Shown here in pieces: positions 7,593-16,072 of a DNA stretch of 23,581 nt (positions within the stretch are counted from its first letter, which is position 1; every line of letters begins with the position of its first letter). The DNA is taken from positions 1 to 23,581 of the forward strand of contig JBCCFW010000118.1 in assembly GCA_039029535.1 (NCBI GenBank). The letters are read 5' to 3'. This stretch comes from JBCCFW01 sp039029535. Its GTDB lineage: Bacteria > Acidobacteriota > JBCCFW01. The notes beneath the pieces were generated by a model. That model did no database searches and was not told where the DNA came from. It worked only from the letters and a program-made list of their open reading frames with translations. A program made the position numbers and the translations under genes.

Positions 7593-8408
7593 ATGAGCAG
7601 CTTCGAGACCCTGAAGTACGAGCACCACGGGGCGGTCGCGTCGGTCGTGTTGTCGCGACCCGACGTGCACGACGCCTTCGACGAGACGGTCATCGCCGAG
7701 CTCACCCAGGTCTTCGGCCAGGTGGCCCAGGCCTTCCATGACCGCTCGCACGCTCCCCGTGTCGTCGTCCTCCGCTCCACGGGTCGTCACTTCAGCGCGG
7801 GTGCCGACCTGCGCTGGATGCAGGCGATGGCCGACAAGAGCGAGGACGAGAACAAGCAAGACGCTCTCGCGTTGGCGGCGGCCTTCGAGGCCATCGCGAG
7901 CTGTCCGGTCCCCGTCATCGCACGAGTCCAGGGGGCCGCCCTCGGCGGTGGCGCCGGCCTGGCGACGGCGGCACATCTCGCCGTCGCCAGCACGCGAGCA
8001 CGCTTCGGCTTCACCGAGGTTCGGCTCGGCATCCTCCCGGCCGTCATCTCGCCCCACGTCATCAACAAGCTCGGCCCCGGTCCGGCTCAGGCCCTGTTCC
8101 TCACTGGCGAGCGTTTCGACGCCGAGCGGGCCATGCAGCTCGGGCTCGTGCACCGCGTCGTCGAGGACACCGAGCTCGACGACGCCGTCGAGCGACTCGT
8201 CCACGACCTGCTCCAGGGCAGCCCGCAGGCCCAGGCCGAGGTCGGGCCGCTCGTGCGAGCGGTCACCGGCAAGAGCCTCGAAGAGGCCAACCCGATCACG
8301 GCTGAGGCCATCGCCCGGGCGCGAGCGTCGACCGACGGACGCGAGGGCCTGGCCGCCTTCCTCGAGAAGCGCAAGCCGGCCTGGGCCACCGGTGAGGAGG
8401 ACGCGTGA
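7593..8408 (+). CDS. liuC: Methylglutaconyl-CoA hydratase (enoyl-CoA hydratase family)
   Basis: This 271-residue crotonase-fold enzyme is expected to hydrate 3-methylglutaconyl-CoA to HMG-CoA, the step between the carboxylase and the lyase. The oxyanion-hole segments are RHFSAGADLRWM and QGAALGGGAGLA. The catalytic-loop region is GFTEVRLGILPAVISPHV, where GI-PA-ISP is typical of methylglutaconyl-CoA hydratases. ATG 7593, 13 nt after the carboxylase stop, gives a normal-length protein beginning MSSFETLKYEHHG. The reading frame continues upstream, but only as a shadow of the carboxylase gene. No clear Shine-Dalgarno is visible. The last 4 nt overlap the biotin carboxylase start. Fold certain; substrate assigned from operon context. 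Confidence 0.9.
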   Translation: MSSFETLKYEHHGAVASVVLSRPDVHDAFDETVIAELTQVFGQVAQAFHDRSHAPRVVVLRSTGRHFSAGADLRWMQAMADKSEDENKQDALALAAAFEAIASCPVPVIARVQGAALGGGAGLATAAHLAVASTRARFGFTEVRLGILPAVISPHVINKLGPGPAQALFLTGERFDAERAMQLGLVHRVVEDTELDDAVERLVHDLLQGSPQAQAEVGPLVRAVTGKSLEEANPITAEAIARARASTDGREGLAAFLEKRKPAWATGEEDA

Positions 8409-9883
8409 GCGGCCCCCTCTTCACGCGGGTGCTCATCGCCAACCGCGGCGAGATCGCCGTGCGCGTGGCGCGCACCTGCCGCGCCCTGGGCATCGAGACC
8501 GTCGTTCCTTACGAGGAGCGCGACGCCTCCGGCCTGCACCGCCAGCGTGCCGACCGCTCGGTCGAGGTCGGCTCGTACCTCGACGCCGACGCGCTCATCG
8601 CCGCCGCCCACGAGCAGGGTTGTGACGCCGTGCATCCCGGCTACGGCTTCCTCTCCGAGAACGCCGGCTTCGCCCGTGCGGTGACCGAGGCGGGTCTCAC
8701 CTTCATCGGTCCTCCTCCCGAAGCCATGGAGGTCATGGGCGACAAGGTGCGGGCGCGCGCCGCCATGGAAGCTGCCGGCGTGCCGGTCGTGCCCGGCGTG
8801 ACGGCTGCCGACCCGGAAGCGCTGGCGAGCGCGGCGGTCGATGTCGGCTTCCCGCTGCTCGTGAAGGCCTCCGCCGGTGGCGGCGGCAAGGGCATGGTCG
8901 TCGTCGAGACGGCCGACGAGCTGCCCGATGCGGCACGGCGGGCGTCGTCGGAAGCGCTCGCCGCGTTCGGTGACGGCACCGTGTACGCGGAGCGGCTCAT
9001 TCGGAGACCTCGTCATGTCGAGGTCCAGGTCTTCGCGGACGAGGTCGGACCGATCAGCCTCGGCGAGCGCGAGTGCTCGATCCAGCGTCGGCATCAGAAG
9101 CTCATCGAGGAGACTCCCTCCCCTGCCGTGAACCCCGAGCTGCGCGCTCGCTTCGAAAAGGCGGCCCTCGACGCGGCGGCGGCGGTCGATTACCGCGGCG
9201 CCGGCACGGTCGAGTTCCTTCTCGGCGAGGACGGTGAGCTGTTCTTCCTCGAGATGAACACGCGCTTGCAGGTCGAGCACCCCGTCACCGAGCTGGTCAC
9301 TGGGCTCGACCTCGTCGACCTCCAGCTCCGCGTCGCTGCGGGCCAGCGCATCCCCGACGAGCTGCGTTCACCTGAGCCTCGTGGTCACGCGATCGAGGCG
9401 CGGATCTGCGCCGAGGAGCCGGCCCTGGGACACCTGCCGCAGGCGGGCCCCTTGGCGCTGCTGCGCTGGCCGGAAGGACCGGGCGTCCGCGTCGACGCCG
9501 GCGTCCGAGAAGGCGGTGAGGCGAGCGCCCACTATGACCCCATGCTCGCCAAGATCATCGCCTACGGCTCCGACCGCGACGAGGCGCGACGACGTCTGGC
9601 CGCGGCGCTGCGTGACACGGTCACCCTCGGTGTCGCCACCAATGTCGAGCACCTGGCTGACGTGCTGGAGCACCCGGCCTTCGCGGCCGGTGACACCACC
9701 GTCGACTTCCTCCCCGAGCACCTCCCTGCCTGGCCCCTGCCGCAGGACGTGCCGGAGGTCGTCGCGGCGGCCAGCGTCCTGCCGATGACCAGCGCGGCGA
9801 CCACGGGTGGCAGTCGTTCGGGTCCGGCCATCGCGGATCCCTGGGACACCGTCGACGGCTTCCGTCTCGGAGGTGGCTCGTGA
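8405..9883 (+). CDS. Biotin carboxylase subunit of a split methylcrotonyl-CoA carboxylase alpha chain
   Basis: This subunit uses ATP and bicarbonate to carboxylate biotin on the carrier encoded next. The 492 residues hold the complete biotin carboxylase unit: N-terminal Rossmann-like part (VLIANRGEIAVRVARTCRAL; HPGYGFLSENA), ATP-grasp Gly-rich loop (KASAGGGGKGMVVV), ERECSIQRRHQKLIEE and the catalytic EMNTRLQVEHPVTE, then the C-terminal part (RGHAIEARICAE; SAHYDPMLAKIIAYG). After it come about 40 extra residues ending DPWDTVDGFRLGGGS. These match the linker that, in fused MCC alpha chains, leads into the BT domain. GTG 8405 has a strong GAGGAGG (8394-8400) 4 nt upstream and overlaps the hydratase stop. 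No BCCP domain is in this chain. Confidence 0.93.
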   Translation: MSGPLFTRVLIANRGEIAVRVARTCRALGIETVVPYEERDASGLHRQRADRSVEVGSYLDADALIAAAHEQGCDAVHPGYGFLSENAGFARAVTEAGLTFIGPPPEAMEVMGDKVRARAAMEAAGVPVVPGVTAADPEALASAAVDVGFPLLVKASAGGGGKGMVVVETADELPDAARRASSEALAAFGDGTVYAERLIRRPRHVEVQVFADEVGPISLGERECSIQRRHQKLIEETPSPAVNPELRARFEKAALDAAAAVDYRGAGTVEFLLGEDGELFFLEMNTRLQVEHPVTELVTGLDLVDLQLRVAAGQRIPDELRSPEPRGHAIEARICAEEPALGHLPQAGPLALLRWPEGPGVRVDAGVREGGEASAHYDPMLAKIIAYGSDRDEARRRLAAALRDTVTLGVATNVEHLADVLEHPAFAAGDTTVDFLPEHLPAWPLPQDVPEVVAAASVLPMTSAATTGGSRSGPAIADPWDTVDGFRLGGGS

Positions 9884-10380
9884 CCAGCTACCAGTGTCGT
9901 GGCACCAGCCTCGAGGTCGAGGCGCGTTGGCAGGGCGATCACGTCGTCCTCCAGCATGAGGACGGCTCGCTCGAGCTGCCTGCCGAGAGCCTCGGCGGTG
10001 GCGAGTGGCTGATCGAACACGAGGGTCGGGCTCGTCGGGTCTTCGTCGTGAAGAGCGGTGGCGAGCTCTGGGTCCATGCGGAAGGTCGCACCTGGCGTCT
10101 CAAGGAGCAGCACGCCGAGAGCGGCGGGCTCGAGGACGCCTCCGACGGCACCTTGCGTGCGCCGATGACCGGGGCGGTCGTCGAGATCCGCTGCGCCGAG
10201 GGCGACACCGTCGAGAAGGGTCAGGTCCTCCTCGTGCTCTCGGCCATGAAGATGCAGGTCGACGTGCAGGCGCCGGGTGACGGTCGGGTCGCCAAGCTGG
10301 CGGTGGCCGCCGACCAGCAGGTCGACGGTGGCGACGTGCTCGTGGAGCTCGAGCTCGACGACGAGGACAGCGAGTCGTGA
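9880..10380 (+). CDS. Biotin carboxyl carrier protein with BT-like N-terminal domain
   Basis: This 166-residue chain is the carrier half of the split carboxylase alpha subunit. Residues 1-75 are beta-rich (SLEVEARWQGDHVVLQHEDG; ARRVFVVKSGGELWVHAEG) and look like the BT barrel that docks MCC alpha onto the beta subunit. Residues about 90-158 are a biotinyl domain (LRAPMTGAVVEIRCAEGDTV; LVLSAMKMQVDVQAPGDGRV) with Lys124 of AMKM as the biotinylation site. GTG 9880 overlaps the carboxylase stop by 4 nt, and GGAGGT (9869-9874) sits 5 nt upstream, so this is a properly initiated gene. It ends in an acidic tail overlapping the HMG-CoA lyase start. The BT assignment is by appearance and position; the biotinyl domain is certain. 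Confidence 0.92.
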   Translation: MTSYQCRGTSLEVEARWQGDHVVLQHEDGSLELPAESLGGGEWLIEHEGRARRVFVVKSGGELWVHAEGRTWRLKEQHAESGGLEDASDGTLRAPMTGAVVEIRCAEGDTVEKGQVLLVLSAMKMQVDVQAPGDGRVAKLAVAADQQVDGGDVLVELELDDEDSES

Positions 10381-11294
10381 GCCGCTGGCCGGAGCGCGTC
10401 ACCGTCTACGAGGTCGGTCCGCGGGACGGCCTGCAAAACGTGCCCGACACCATCTCCACCGAGACCAAGGTTCGCTTCGTCGAGGCACTGCGCGGCGCTG
10501 GTCTCCCCGCCGTGGAGGTCACCTCCTTCGTCTCGCCGAAGTGGGTCCCCCAGCTCGCCGATGGTGCCGAGGTCTTCTCGTCCTTGAAGGACACCGAGGG
10601 GGCTCGCCTGCCGGTGCTCGTGCCCAACCTCAAGGGGCTCGAGGCTGCGCTGACGGTCGGTGCTCGCGAGGTCGCGGTGTTCACCGCCGCCTCGGAGGCG
10701 TTCAACCAGAAGAACATCAACGCCAGCATCGCCGAGTCGATCGCTCGCTTCGAGCCGGTCGCGAAGAAGGCCCAGGACGAAGGCCTCACCCTCCGCGGCT
10801 ACGTGTCGACGGCCTTCGGTTGTCCCTACCAGGGCGACGTCCCCGAGGACGACGTGGTCGACACCTGCGACCGCCTCTTCCAGCTCGGCTGTGCCGAGGT
10901 GAGCGTGGGCGACACGATCGGCGTGGGCGACCCCGGTCAGGTCCAGAGCCTCTGCCTGGCCCTGGGCGTGCGCTTCGAGCTCGAACGCATCGCCCTCCAC
11001 CTCCACGACACCCCCGGTCGAGCGCTGGCCAACGTGGTGACGGCGCTGCGCTGCGGCGTCACCACCTTCGACAGCTCGGCCGGCGGGCTCGGCGGCTGTC
11101 CCTACGCGCCGGGGGCGGCCGGCAACCTCGCGACCGAGGACCTCGTCGAGATGCTCCATCGACTGGGCGTCGGGACCGGCGTGGACCTCGAAGCCCTCGC
11201 CGACGCCAGCGTGGCCCTGGCCGAGGAGACGGGTCTCCCCCAGCCTTCACGTGTCCTGCAGGCGATCCGGGCGCGTCGGGCCAGGGAGAGCTGA
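10377..11294 (+). CDS. liuE: Hydroxymethylglutaryl-CoA lyase
   Basis: This enzyme cleaves HMG-CoA into acetyl-CoA and acetoacetate, the last step of leucine catabolism. At 305 residues it is the usual length for a bacterial HMGL. The TIM-barrel motifs are YEVGPRDGLQN (Arg16, Asp17), EVTSFVSPKWVPQLAD, NLKGLEAAL, FTAASEAFNQKNIN, YVSTAFGCPYQG, metal ligands His208 and His210 in LHLHDTPG, and the active-site loop GGLGGCPYAPGAAGN with Cys241 and Asn250. The GTG start overlaps the carrier-protein stop (GTGA). It is the last clear member of the operon. The next gene starts 92 nt downstream and is unrelated in function. Confidence 0.95.
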   Translation: MSRWPERVTVYEVGPRDGLQNVPDTISTETKVRFVEALRGAGLPAVEVTSFVSPKWVPQLADGAEVFSSLKDTEGARLPVLVPNLKGLEAALTVGAREVAVFTAASEAFNQKNINASIAESIARFEPVAKKAQDEGLTLRGYVSTAFGCPYQGDVPEDDVVDTCDRLFQLGCAEVSVGDTIGVGDPGQVQSLCLALGVRFELERIALHLHDTPGRALANVVTALRCGVTTFDSSAGGLGGCPYAPGAAGNLATEDLVEMLHRLGVGTGVDLEALADASVALAEETGLPQPSRVLQAIRARRARES

Positions 11295-11348
11295 CCCTTC
11301 CGGTCGGCTCAGGTCGGCCGGGCGAGACGCCGAGATCGAGGGTCGGTG

Positions 11349-11365
11349 GTGCTCGCCCCGAGCAC
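11349..11365 (+). terminator. Perfect 7-bp hairpin after HMG-CoA lyase gene
   Basis: GTGCTCG (11349-11355) and CGAGCAC (11359-11365) form a perfect stem with a CCC loop in the 92-nt gap between the lyase and the methyltransferase. There is no U tract after it. It could end or attenuate the operon transcript, or mark a separate methyltransferase leader. Confidence 0.35.
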
Positions 11366-11386
11366 GTCGCGGACGGGACCTCGACC

Positions 11387-12958
11387 ATGGCCTCATCGCG
11401 GGAGCTCGCGAGTCAGTACGAACGCTGGCCCTACCCGTCCGTCTCCCTGCTCGGCCGCCTCCCGCCCCTCCATCCCTGGCAGCAGTCGGTGGACTACCTC
11501 CACCAGCTCTGCGGCACGGCCATCCCGAAGCGACGACCGCGGATCTGGATCGCCGGCTGCGGGACCTTCCAGCCCCATGTCTTCGCCACGGCCAACCCCA
11601 GCGCGGAGATCCTCGCGACGGACCTGTCACGGACCAGCCTGAAGCGCGCGCGCTGGCACCTCCGTCGCGCCTGGCAGCGCAACGTTCGGCTCGAGCGGCT
11701 CGACCTTCTCGACGAGCACGCCTACCCCGACGAGGAGTTCGACCTCATCGAGTGCTACGGCGTGCTCATGAACTTCGACGACCCGAAACCCGTGCTCGCG
11801 CGGCTGGCCGAGCGGCTGGCACCCGGTGGCGTGCTCCGGCTCATGGTGTACCCGCGCTTCTCTCGGGAGCGCATCTTCCAGGTCCAGCGCGTGGCCCGCC
11901 TGCTCGGCCTGCACGCCGGCGACCCGAGTCACCCGTCGCTGCTGCGGCAGGTCATCCGACGACTGCCGCGCTCGCACCCGTTGCGACACGCCTTCGACAC
12001 CTACCCCGACGTGAGCACCGACGCGGGCCTGGTCGACGGCTTCCTCCACGTCGGCGACCGAGGCTTCACCGGTGGTGAGCTGGTCGACCTCGTCAGCAGC
12101 GCCGGCCTCGAAGTGCGCAAGTGGTTTCATCGCCCCTGGGCGCAGCCGGACGCAGCGGCCCAGCGGCTCGGGATGACCGACCGCAGCGAGGCCTTCGTCC
12201 TCACCTACCTCGACCTCTGGAACGAGCTCCGCGGCAACCTCGTGCCCTGCTGCGTGCGCCGCGACGACGTCACTCGGGCTGGCAAGCCGACCGTGCCAAG
12301 TCTCTTGCGTGGTGACGGCCGCGACCCGTCACGACGTCTCGCGCAGCTCCACGGACGCTGGCGCGGTCTCGAGCTACCCGACCGGCTCGACGAGACCACG
12401 CTGCGGTTGGAGCCCGACGACGTGATCGCCCTGAGCCGCGGTGAGCTCCCGAGCCCGGACCGGCTTCACCTGGGAGTGAGCGGCCCGAACCTCCCGACGC
12501 ATCGGTTCGATCCGGACGAGGCGTCCTGGCTGGCACCCGGTCATGAGCTCGGCGACGGGGCCCTCAACCCGGTTCACGACGTCCTGGGTCGTGCCTGGTC
12601 GCTCCACCTCGATCGACCCGAGCTCGGACTTCCATCGCTGTCGGATCAGCTCGCCGCCTGGGAGGGCTTCGCCGACCCCCTCGAAGACGAGACGGTGCCT
12701 CTCGGCCTGACGCCGTTCGGGAGCTACCAGGCCCGACCCGGCGAGATCGAGGACTGGCTCACCGGGCACGGACGACGGCAACGAACACCGTCCGCCGACG
12801 CGTGGCCCGAGGAGCGGCCAGAACGGCTCGACGACCTGCTGCGATCCGTGCCGGGTCTTTCTGCCAACCGCCTCGACGAGACCGAGCGTGTCGAGCTGTC
12901 GGCGTTGCTGTTCTCGATGGATTGCCTCCGCGTCAGGCGCCCCGGCGCAGGACCGTGA
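11387..12958 (+). CDS. Class I SAM-dependent methyltransferase with large unassigned C-terminal region
   Basis: This is a 523-residue cytosolic protein. The N-terminus carries the QYERWPYPS motif found ahead of a class of SAM methyltransferases often linked to TPR proteins. Residues about 52-190 are a Rossmann methyltransferase: motif I region RIWIAGCGTFQPHVFA, acidic end of strand 2 in EILATDLS, a motif in FDLIECYGVLMNFDDP and APGGVLRLMVYPRFSR. Residues about 240-523 have no domain I recognise. They contain a helical segment with paired Cys (NLVPCCVRR) and a C-terminal part rich in acidic and Leu residues. ATG 11387 gives this start; an open frame running further upstream lies inside the lyase gene. 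The substrate is unknown. The 3' end overlaps the convergent FG-GAP gene by 26 nt. Confidence 0.85.
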   Translation: MASSRELASQYERWPYPSVSLLGRLPPLHPWQQSVDYLHQLCGTAIPKRRPRIWIAGCGTFQPHVFATANPSAEILATDLSRTSLKRARWHLRRAWQRNVRLERLDLLDEHAYPDEEFDLIECYGVLMNFDDPKPVLARLAERLAPGGVLRLMVYPRFSRERIFQVQRVARLLGLHAGDPSHPSLLRQVIRRLPRSHPLRHAFDTYPDVSTDAGLVDGFLHVGDRGFTGGELVDLVSSAGLEVRKWFHRPWAQPDAAAQRLGMTDRSEAFVLTYLDLWNELRGNLVPCCVRRDDVTRAGKPTVPSLLRGDGRDPSRRLAQLHGRWRGLELPDRLDETTLRLEPDDVIALSRGELPSPDRLHLGVSGPNLPTHRFDPDEASWLAPGHELGDGALNPVHDVLGRAWSLHLDRPELGLPSLSDQLAAWEGFADPLEDETVPLGLTPFGSYQARPGEIEDWLTGHGRRQRTPSADAWPEERPERLDDLLRSVPGLSANRLDETERVELSALLFSMDCLRVRRPGAGP

Positions 12959-14408
12959 CGCCACCCACGCCGAGGGCCAGGGCGAGCAGGATCAGCCCCC
13001 ACTCCGGCAGGGTCGGCACGGTGGGATCACAGGCATCACCGAAGCCGTTGCCGACGCTGTCCTCCTGACCCGCGTTGGCGACGTCCGGGCAGTTGTCCTC
13101 ACCGTCGGGCACGCCGTCGAGGTCGGCGTCGCCCTGGAAGACGTAGGCGGCACCCGAATTCGAGCCGGCTTCGTCGTGGAGGCGAGAGCCGACGACGGCG
13201 GTGTCACCCGAGACCGCGACCGACTCGCCGAACTTGTCGGTGGCCACGCCGCCGGCGTCCGTCAGGCTGGCCACCTGGCCCCAGTTGTCGGGCCCCCCTT
13301 CGTTGCGTTGGAAGACGTGGGCCGAGCCGATCTCTCCACCGTCGTCGGGAGCACCGACCACGGCCGTGTCACCCGAGATCGCCACGCCCTCGCCGAAGCG
13401 GTCGTGGATCATGATGTCGGAGCTGGTGATCTTCTCGATCTCACCCCAGTTGTTCATGCCACCGACGTCGCGTCCGAAGAGATAGGCCGCGCCACCAGTG
13501 CCGCCGCCAACCGAGTTCTCGCTGGGGGCGCCGATGATCACGGTGTCACCGTCGATCGCGACGCTCTGGCCGAAGAACTCGAGGTCCGCCGCGTCGCTGG
13601 CCAGGAGCTTCGTGACCTCTCCCCAGTTGTCGGCTCCACCGACGTCTCGACCGAAGACGTGGGCGGCCCCGGTTCCGGCTCCCGCATCCTCGGCGCTGAA
13701 GGAACCCGCGACCAGCGTGTCGCCATCGACGGAGACGCTGCGTCCGAAGAAATCCGTCGCTTCGATGTCGCTCGAGGTGACCTTCTTGACCTCACCCCAG
13801 GCACCGGGACCGCCTTCATCGCGGGCGAAGACGTAGGCCGCACCGGCCCCGAAACCAAACTCCTCTTCGGCGTCCGCACCCACGACGACGACGTCACCCG
13901 AGACCGAGACCGAAATGCCGAACCGGTCGCCCTCTTCGCCATCGGAGGCGACGAGTCGCGCGACCTGCCCCCAGTTGCCGGGTCCACCCTCATCGCGACC
14001 GAACACGTAGGCGGCCCCGAGGAACTCGAACGGAGGAGTCAGTGGCACGAACTCGGAGGGGGAGCCCACGACGACCAGGTCGCCCGAGATGGCGATGCTC
14101 GAGCCGAAGTTACCGGCCGGCCGCCCGCCGTTGTCGGCGATGAGCTTGATCACCTGACCCCAGTGATCCGCTCCGTCCTGGTCGCGCTCGAAGAGGTAGG
14201 CGGCGCCACCGCCGAGCTCCTCCGGGGCACCGACGGCTGCCAGGTCGCCCTCCACGGCGACGCTCGCTCCGAACTGGTCGTTGGCTTCGCTGTCGGAGGC
14301 CACGAGCTCACGAATCTCGGGCCACGTGGAGGCCACCGCACCCGGTGCGGTGGTGAGGCAGAGCGCCGCGACGAGGGTGAGCCAAGGAGAGACGCGGTGG
14401 GAGCGCAT
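12933..14408 (-). CDS. Secreted seven-blade FG-GAP propeller protein with IPTL-CTERM-like tail
   Basis: This is a 491-residue exported protein. A signal peptide (MRSHRVSPWLTLVAALCL...) is followed by seven repeats of about 55-60 residues with the pattern FG-SVAV-GD-VVVGA ... GAAYVF-RD-GG--NWG-V-KL-ASD, which should close into one beta-propeller. Next is a thrombospondin type-3-like acidic Ca-binding segment (DADLDGVPDGEDNCPD). The C-terminus is an IPTL-CTERM-like signal: VPTLPEWGLILLALAL, a hydrophobic helix, then VLRRGA. That suggests sorting and anchoring by an exosortase-type enzyme, which is not encoded here. ATG 14408 was chosen because GGAGGT lies 7 nt upstream and the signal peptide starts there; the frame stays open further upstream without such signals. 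Ligand or role is unknown. Confidence 0.88.
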   Translation of the reverse strand: MRSHRVSPWLTLVAALCLTTAPGAVASTWPEIRELVASDSEANDQFGASVAVEGDLAAVGAPEELGGGAAYLFERDQDGADHWGQVIKLIADNGGRPAGNFGSSIAISGDLVVVGSPSEFVPLTPPFEFLGAAYVFGRDEGGPGNWGQVARLVASDGEEGDRFGISVSVSGDVVVVGADAEEEFGFGAGAAYVFARDEGGPGAWGEVKKVTSSDIEATDFFGRSVSVDGDTLVAGSFSAEDAGAGTGAAHVFGRDVGGADNWGEVTKLLASDAADLEFFGQSVAIDGDTVIIGAPSENSVGGGTGGAAYLFGRDVGGMNNWGEIEKITSSDIMIHDRFGEGVAISGDTAVVGAPDDGGEIGSAHVFQRNEGGPDNWGQVASLTDAGGVATDKFGESVAVSGDTAVVGSRLHDEAGSNSGAAYVFQGDADLDGVPDGEDNCPDVANAGQEDSVGNGFGDACDPTVPTLPEWGLILLALALGVGGVTVLRRGA

Positions 14409-14511
14409 GACGGGGACCTCCAAGTGCCGCGGACTGGTGCTCGCCGCGGCTGAGAAGCTTGCCATGCCGAGGAGCGGGCCGAGATCACTTCGGCGACGCG
14501 AGAAGCCGGGC

Positions 14512-16065
14512 TCAGTCCTCCCCCATCTCACGCATCCCCGAGACCACGACGGCTGCCGCCACCAGCGCCACGACCAGCATCACCGCAAGAGGCCAAGCGA
14601 CCTCCTTGCTGGGCCTCGACGCCCCTTGGCCGACGGGAGGAGGCGGTGTCTCGGTCGTGGACGGTGGCGACGGGTCGACAGGGCGGCGTGCCGTCGTCGC
14701 GGAGCGGGCTCGCTGCGCGTCGGCTTCGGCGGCTCGGTTCCGCTGCCATTCGAGCCGTCGCGGATCGGGCGAACGTGCCGGCCGCGGCTTGACCACCACG
14801 TTCTCCGGTGCGGGGCGGTCGAGCTCGTAACTCTGCACGACGTTCCGGTAGTCGGAGCCCAGGAGCGAGCTGGCCGAACCGAGCGCCAGGGTCGGTCCGG
14901 CGAGAGTCACCATGGGTCGTGAGCCACGTGACCCCTCGTCCGTGAGCACGGTGGCGGCACGCTCCCAGGCGTCCCGGCCCCCCCGGTCGCGCTCGAAGAT
15001 CTCGGCGACCACTCGGTCCGAGATCGGGTGCTCGTGACGGCGGAAGCTGCCCTCGCTCACCACGAGCACGTCACCACTCAACGCGAGCTGCGCTCCAAAC
15101 GCCTGACGTTCGTCGCCGGCGAGCAGCGAGCCAGGGCGAGCGACGTGGAACCAGTGACCCGGATCTCCGGGCAGGTGCTGGTAGATCCAGACGAGGCCGT
15201 GAAGGTGAGCCCCCACGACGAGGGTGTCACCGTCGAGCGCTAGCGCCTGGCCGAATCGCTGCCGCGCGCGAGCCGGCTCCGGAAGGAGCACGGCCATCTC
15301 CCGCCAGTCGTCGGACGTGCCGCTCGTGCGGGCGTACACCGTGACGCTGCCGACGCTGCGGTGACCGACGACATCGTCGTGAGGTGACGCGACGGCCAGG
15401 AGATCGCCGCTGAGCGCGACCCTCGCGCCCACTTGGTCGCCACTCTCACTGCCGGTGGGCTGGAGCCTGGCGACGGAGCGCCACCCAACGGGCTCGGAAG
15501 CGTCGCGTCGAAAGACGAAGACCGCACCACGAGTCCCGGCATGACGCGGCGCGCCCACCACCAGCGTGTCGCCCTCCAGCGCGAGCTCGACCCTGCGCCA
15601 GCTCGATGAAGGCTCATCCGGCACGGGAAGCTCACCAGCCCAGTGCCAGTCGCCGTCCCGACTCTGGTAGACGTGAATCGCATTGGGCTTGCGACGCTCC
15701 CACTTGCCCGCCACGACGAGAGTGTCCCCGTGAAGCGCCATCACGGTGCCGAACTGGACGTGCTCCCCGTCCGGTGAGCTGATGGTCGTGAGCAGCTCCC
15801 AGTCGCTTCGTGTTTCGGGGTCGCGCGAGAAGAGCCGGACCTCGCCCCGGATTCCGTCCGTCCTCGGCACCGCGACCGCCAGCGTGCTGGCCGTCAGGGC
15901 CACGGTCGCTCCGAATCCCTCGCGCTGGACTTCGAGCTCGGGGTAGATGAGCTGATGCGGCGAGTGAACAGCCGTCTCGCCGTGCGCAGCGAAGAACGAG
16001 GCTGACAGCACGAACAGGCCGAGGGTCGTGAGACGGCGCCCTCCACGCCGATGCTTCCCATCCAC
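14512..16065 (-). CDS. Membrane-anchored seven-blade FG-GAP-like propeller protein
   Basis: This 517-residue paralogue of the downstream gene is more diverged. The N-terminus has a signal or signal-anchor (TTLGLFVLSASFFAAHG). Seven propeller repeats follow (FGATVALTASTLAVAVP; LALEGDTLVVGAPR; VALSGDLLAVASP; LALDGDTLVVGAH; LALSGDVLVVSEG and others). Then comes a Pro/Arg/Ser/Thr-rich linker of about 70 residues, a single C-terminal membrane helix (WPLAVMLVVALVAAAVVV) and the short acidic end GMREMGED. It has no IPTL motif, so it should stay in the membrane with the propeller outside. The GTG start lies 7 nt after TAGCAT (16078-16073), suggesting a leaderless mRNA. Its stop is 104 nt from the downstream ATG. 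Function unknown. Confidence 0.85.
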   Translation of the reverse strand: MDGKHRRGGRRLTTLGLFVLSASFFAAHGETAVHSPHQLIYPELEVQREGFGATVALTASTLAVAVPRTDGIRGEVRLFSRDPETRSDWELLTTISSPDGEHVQFGTVMALHGDTLVVAGKWERRKPNAIHVYQSRDGDWHWAGELPVPDEPSSSWRRVELALEGDTLVVGAPRHAGTRGAVFVFRRDASEPVGWRSVARLQPTGSESGDQVGARVALSGDLLAVASPHDDVVGHRSVGSVTVYARTSGTSDDWREMAVLLPEPARARQRFGQALALDGDTLVVGAHLHGLVWIYQHLPGDPGHWFHVARPGSLLAGDERQAFGAQLALSGDVLVVSEGSFRRHEHPISDRVVAEIFERDRGGRDAWERAATVLTDEGSRGSRPMVTLAGPTLALGSASSLLGSDYRNVVQSYELDRPAPENVVVKPRPARSPDPRRLEWQRNRAAEADAQRARSATTARRPVDPSPPSTTETPPPPVGQGASRPSKEVAWPLAVMLVVALVAAAVVVSGMREMGED

Positions 16066-16072
16066 GACGACG

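Noticed and set aside
5957..7780. Long minus-strand open frame opposite the carboxylase beta gene
   Set aside because: Composition is that of an antisense shadow (Val/Gly/Asp/Arg-rich, no motifs). The plus strand encodes an unmistakable carboxyltransferase.
8087..9280. Minus-strand open frame opposite the hydratase and biotin carboxylase genes
   Set aside because: Shadow of two conserved genes; no recognisable domain or start signal.
9860..9890. Programmed frameshift or sequencing error joining biotin carboxylase and carrier protein
   Set aside because: A proper GGAGGT 5 nt before the GTG and the same 4-nt overlap used elsewhere explain it as a separate gene. No slippery heptamer is visible.
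5972..11294. Geranyl-CoA carboxylase (citronellol pathway) as the operon's function
   Set aside because: Presence of a methylglutaconyl-CoA hydratase-like enzyme and HMG-CoA lyase fits leucine degradation better; no acyclic-terpene genes are present.
12888..14453. Plus-strand frame with repeated GG-DDHGVTRDRD-like units opposite the propeller gene
   Set aside because: The apparent repeats are the reverse complement of the FG-GAP blades. The minus strand has signal peptide, Shine-Dalgarno and sorting tail.
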